Below are positions 61,296-64,000 of a DNA stretch of 64,000 nt, in pieces. Where the stretch lies: contig CANGUU010000006.1 in NCBI GenBank assembly GCA_947457195.1, forward strand, positions 1 through 64,000, given 5' to 3'. A model generated the notes under the pieces. It was given only the letters and a program-made list of their open reading frames with translations. It was not told the origin of the DNA and searched no databases. The first letter of the stretch is position 1. Every line of letters begins with the position of its first letter. The stretch is from Gammaproteobacteria bacterium (lineage in GTDB: Bacteria; Pseudomonadota; Gammaproteobacteria; Pseudomonadales; Pseudohongiellaceae). The position numbers and the translations under genes were made by a program.

Positions 61296-64000
61296 ATGGC
61301 AGAAAATCAGGATCACGGCAGCAGCTCCGCCAGCCCTCCCGGCATAGGCGGCAGCATCCAAAGTATCACCATCGAACACGAGATGCGGCAGTCCTACCTC
61401 GATTACGCGATGAGCGTGATCGTGGGGCGCGCCCTGCCCGACGTACGGGACGGTCTGAAGCCGGTGCATCGCCGCGTGCTGTTCGCCATGAGCGAGCTGT
61501 CCAACGACTGGAACAAGGCCTACAAGAAGTCGGCCCGCGTGGTCGGCGATGTAATCGGCAAATACCACCCCCACGGGGATTCAGCGGTTTACGAAACCAT
61601 CGTGCGCATGGCGCAGGATTTTTCGCTGCGTTACCCGCTGGTGGACGGACAGGGCAACTTCGGCTCCGTCGACGGTGACGCGGCGGCCGCCATGCGATAC
61701 ACGGAAATCCGCATGGAGCGGTTGGCCCATGAGTTGATGGCCGATCTCGACAAGGAAACGGTGGATTTCTCGCCCAACTACGACGGCACCGAGCAGATTC
61801 CCGATGTTTTCCCCACACGCGTTCCCAACCTGCTGATCAACGGCTCGTCCGGCATTGCCGTTGGCATGGCCACCAACATTCCTCCGCACAACTTGCGCGA
61901 AATCGTCGGTGCCTGTCGGGCGCTCATGGACGACCCTTCGATCAGCATCGATGCCCTCATGGAGCAGGTGCAGGGGCCGGACTTTCCCACCGCAGCCATC
62001 ATCAATGGTCGTGCGGGTATCGTGCAGGCCTACCGCACCGGGCGGGGCAAGATCCACATCCGTGCCCGGACCCGCATCGAGACCGATGGCAAGAGCGGCA
62101 AGGAAACCATCGTCGTCCACGAGATTCCCTACCAGGTCAACAAGGCGCGTCTGATCGAGCGTATCGCCGAGCTCGTCAAGGAAAAGCTCGTCGAAGGCAT
62201 CACCGAGTTGCGTGACGAGTCCGACAAGGACGGCATGCGTATCGTCATCGAGCTCCGCAAGGGAGAGTCGGCCGACGTGGTGCTCAACAACCTGTATGCA
62301 CAGACGCAGATGCAGGTGGTATTCGGTATCAACATGGTGGCCCTACTGGATGGCCAGCCGCGTCTGCTGACCCTGAAGCAGATGCTTGAAGCCTTCATCG
62401 ATCACCGGCGTGAAGTGGTCACACGTCGTACCGTGTTCCTGCTGCGCAAGGCCCGCGAGCGCGGGCATGTGCTGGAAGGACTTGCTGTGGCACTCGCCAA
62501 CATCGATACGGTGATAGAACTGATCAAGACGTCGCCAAGCGCCGCCGATGCCAAGGAAAAGCTGATGGCGCAGGGTTGGCATGCCGGTGGGGTGTTGAAG
62601 CTGCTCGGAGATTCACCACCGGAGGCGTGCCGTCCCCTGGACCTGCCGGCCGAGTACGGTCTGCACGGCGAGGTTTATCGTCTGTCGCCTGAGCAGGCCC
62701 AGGCCATACTCGACCTGCGCCTGCACCGTCTTACCGGCCTCGAGCATGAAAAGCTGCTTGCTGATTACCAGGAATTGCTGAAGCAGATAGCGGCTTATCT
62801 GCATATTCTCGCGAGTCCGGTCCGTCTGATGGAAGTGATTCGCGAGGAACTCGACGAAGTAAATGAAGCCTATGGGGATGACCGTCGCACCGAAATCATC
62901 GCTTCGCATCAGGATCTCACCACCGAGGATCTGATACCCCAGGAGGAGCGCGTCGTCACTATTTCCAAGAGCGGCTATGCCAAGACGCAGCCACTCACCG
63001 ATTACGAGGCGCAGCGGCGTGGCGGCATGGGCAAGGCAGCCGCCACCGTGAAGGATGAGGACTACGTCGAGCACCTGCTGGTGGCCAGTTCCCATGACAC
63101 GCTGCTGTGCTTCACCAACCTCGGCAAGGTGTATTGGTTGAAGGTGTACATGATCCCCGTGGCAAGTCGGACCTCGCGAGGCAAGCCCATCGTAAATATC
63201 CTGCAGCTCACGGAAGGCGAAAAAATCACCAGCCTGCTGCCCGTGCGCGAGTACAGCGAGAACAAATTCATCTTCATGGCAACCGCGAACGGGACCGTGA
63301 AAAAGACCGATCTCAACGCGTTCGCCAACCAGCGGACGGTCGGGCTGCGAGCTTTGGAGCTCGACCCGGGCGACACGCTGGTCAAGACCGCCATCACCGA
63401 CGGCAACAGCGACATCGTCCTGTACAGCAGCAGCGGCAAGGCCATTCGCTTCAATGAGGCCGACGTCAGGCCGATGGGGCGTAGCGCACGTGGCGTTCGC
63501 GGTATCCGTCTGCCAGAGCACCATCGCATGGTGGACATGATCATTCCGCAGCAGGGGGGGCAGATCCTGGCCGCCAGCGAAAACGGCTACGGCAAACGGA
63601 CCCCTGTCGACGAGTTCCCCACGCATGGTCGTGGTGGCCAGGGTGTGATCGGCATGCAGACCAGCGAACGCAACGGCGCCATCGTGGGTGCGATCCAGGT
63701 GTTCGATGGCGACGAAATCATGCTGATCAGCGACAAGGGCACGCTGGTGCGCACCCGCGTGGACGAAGTGTCATCCCAGGGTCGCAACACGCAGGGAGTC
63801 CGTCTCATTCGTCTCAAGGACGAGGAACGGTTGGCGGGAGTGGTTCGCGTCACAGAACCTGAAGACAGCGAAACGCTGCGCCCGACCGTGCGTGGTGCCC
63901 TCGAGCCCGCGGTCGCTGTCGCCGATGGGGATCCCTCGGAAGCGGCCGTTAACGATGGCGAGCAGGGCCAGCAGGACAGTGACCGTGGCGAACCCGTCTG
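61296..64000 (+). CDS. gyrA: DNA gyrase subunit A (runs to the window end)
   Basis: The frame is open for 901 codons to the last base; the final two bases are TG, so the stop may be the next base. The N-terminal segment has [20 protein letters not shown], the resistance-determining region [14 protein letters not shown] (Ser96 and Glu100, equal to E. coli 83 and 87) and the active Tyr135 in AAMRYTEIR. The C-terminal pinwheel has the GyrA-box QRRGGMG. The acidic tail (EPEDSE onwards) is usual. It is about 13 residues longer at the N-terminus than E. coli GyrA. Confidence 0.97.
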   Translation, partial: MAENQDHGSSSASPPGIGGSIQSITIEHEMRQSYLDYAMSVIVGRALPDVRDGLKPVHRRVLFAMSELSNDWNKAYKKSARVVGDVIGKYHPHGDSAVYETIVRMAQDFSLRYPLVDGQGNFGSVDGDAAAAMRYTEIRMERLAHELMADLDKETVDFSPNYDGTEQIPDVFPTRVPNLLINGSSGIAVGMATNIPPHNLREIVGACRALMDDPSISIDALMEQVQGPDFPTAAIINGRAGIVQAYRTGRGKIHIRARTRIETDGKSGKETIVVHEIPYQVNKARLIERIAELVKEKLVEGITELRDESDKDGMRIVIELRKGESADVVLNNLYAQTQMQVVFGINMVALLDGQPRLLTLKQMLEAFIDHRREVVTRRTVFLLRKARERGHVLEGLAVALANIDTVIELIKTSPSAADAKEKLMAQGWHAGGVLKLLGDSPPEACRPLDLPAEYGLHGEVYRLSPEQAQAILDLRLHRLTGLEHEKLLADYQELLKQIAAYLHILASPVRLMEVIREELDEVNEAYGDDRRTEIIASHQDLTTEDLIPQEERVVTISKSGYAKTQPLTDYEAQRRGGMGKAAATVKDEDYVEHLLVASSHDTLLCFTNLGKVYWLKVYMIPVASRTSRGKPIVNILQLTEGEKITSLLPVREYSENKFIFMATANGTVKKTDLNAFANQRTVGLRALELDPGDTLVKTAITDGNSDIVLYSSSGKAIRFNEADVRPMGRSARGVRGIRLPEHHRMVDMIIPQQGGQILAASENGYGKRTPVDEFPTHGRGGQGVIGMQTSERNGAIVGAIQVFDGDEIMLISDKGTLVRTRVDEVSSQGRNTQGVRLIRLKDEERLAGVVRVTEPEDSETLRPTVRGALEPAVAVADGDPSEAAVNDGEQGQQDSDRGEPV

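Noticed and set aside
61566-61608. Glu at the GyrA position equal to E. coli Asp87 as a quinolone-resistance mutation
   Set aside because: Glu occurs naturally here in many species and the neighbouring Ser is wild type, so resistance cannot be inferred.
1-64000. tRNA, rRNA, CRISPR arrays, insertion sequences and prophage genes
   Set aside because: None was seen on reading; no transposase or integrase motifs, no regularly spaced repeats and no cloverleaf-like segments were found.

Overview
The window is a 64 kb stretch of a high-GC gammaproteobacterial chromosome. The gene order gyrA / mtaD-ubiG-mupP-yciK matches what I recall of Pseudomonas. Other lineage signs are a complete System I cytochrome c maturation operon (ccmABCDEFGHI), a holD-like gene before rimI, scpAB-rluB, and the divergent yciB/yciO pair. 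Genes are densely packed, many with ATGA-type overlaps. I saw no tRNA, rRNA, insertion sequence, phage or CRISPR array. The genus cannot be fixed from the sequence alone.

Layout. 1-8.7 kb: the end of a sulfatase-like gene, a regulator/membrane-protein pair, an EF-hand protein, holD-like/rimI, hisC with a secreted orphan, then a 0.7 kb intergenic region with a DnaA-box cluster ahead of an unknown gene and prfC. 8.7-17.9 kb: dedA-pyrB, sbcB, an acyltransferase, dinG, a cyclophilin with a large insert, fmdB and a LysM protein. 18.1-29.5 kb: a YVTN beta-propeller gene, then a long minus-strand unit (cytochrome-like, TlpA, DUF4266, DUF3570, metallo-beta-lactamase fold, DUF1592 diheme, DUF1552, ankyrin, wrbA) and a small cytochrome c with a clear terminator. 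29.7-38.7 kb: dcd, the ccm operon and an MFS transporter. 38.8-45.7 kb: a second copy of the metallo-beta-lactamase-fold / DUF1592 / DUF1552 / ankyrin block on the plus strand, ending in a 2-oxoglutarate oxygenase. 45.8-50.4 kb: modCB without modA, a LigJ-like hydratase, moaA and moaB. 50.4-64 kb: a hidden 34-residue membrane peptide gene, a cluster of TGTTAC/GTAACA repeats, a HEM4 gene, a cyclophilin, yciB/yciO, trpS, scpAB-rluB, yciK-mupP-ubiG-mtaD and gyrA.

The best candidate for an undescribed system is the duplicated four-gene block (copy A 19796-26050, copy B 38846-45120). Both copies encode, in the same transcription order, an exported metallo-beta-lactamase-fold protein with an incomplete zinc site, a large DUF1592-family protein with two CxxCH haem motifs, a Tat-type DUF1552 protein and a secreted ankyrin protein with a conserved CxxC. 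The ccm haem-attachment operon lies between them, and copy A is joined to further redox genes. I infer a periplasmic redox or oxidative catabolic complex of unknown substrate, present as two diverged versions.

The window also carries a molybdenum group (modBC, moaA, moaB) and a core set for replication, segregation, translation and nucleotide metabolism.
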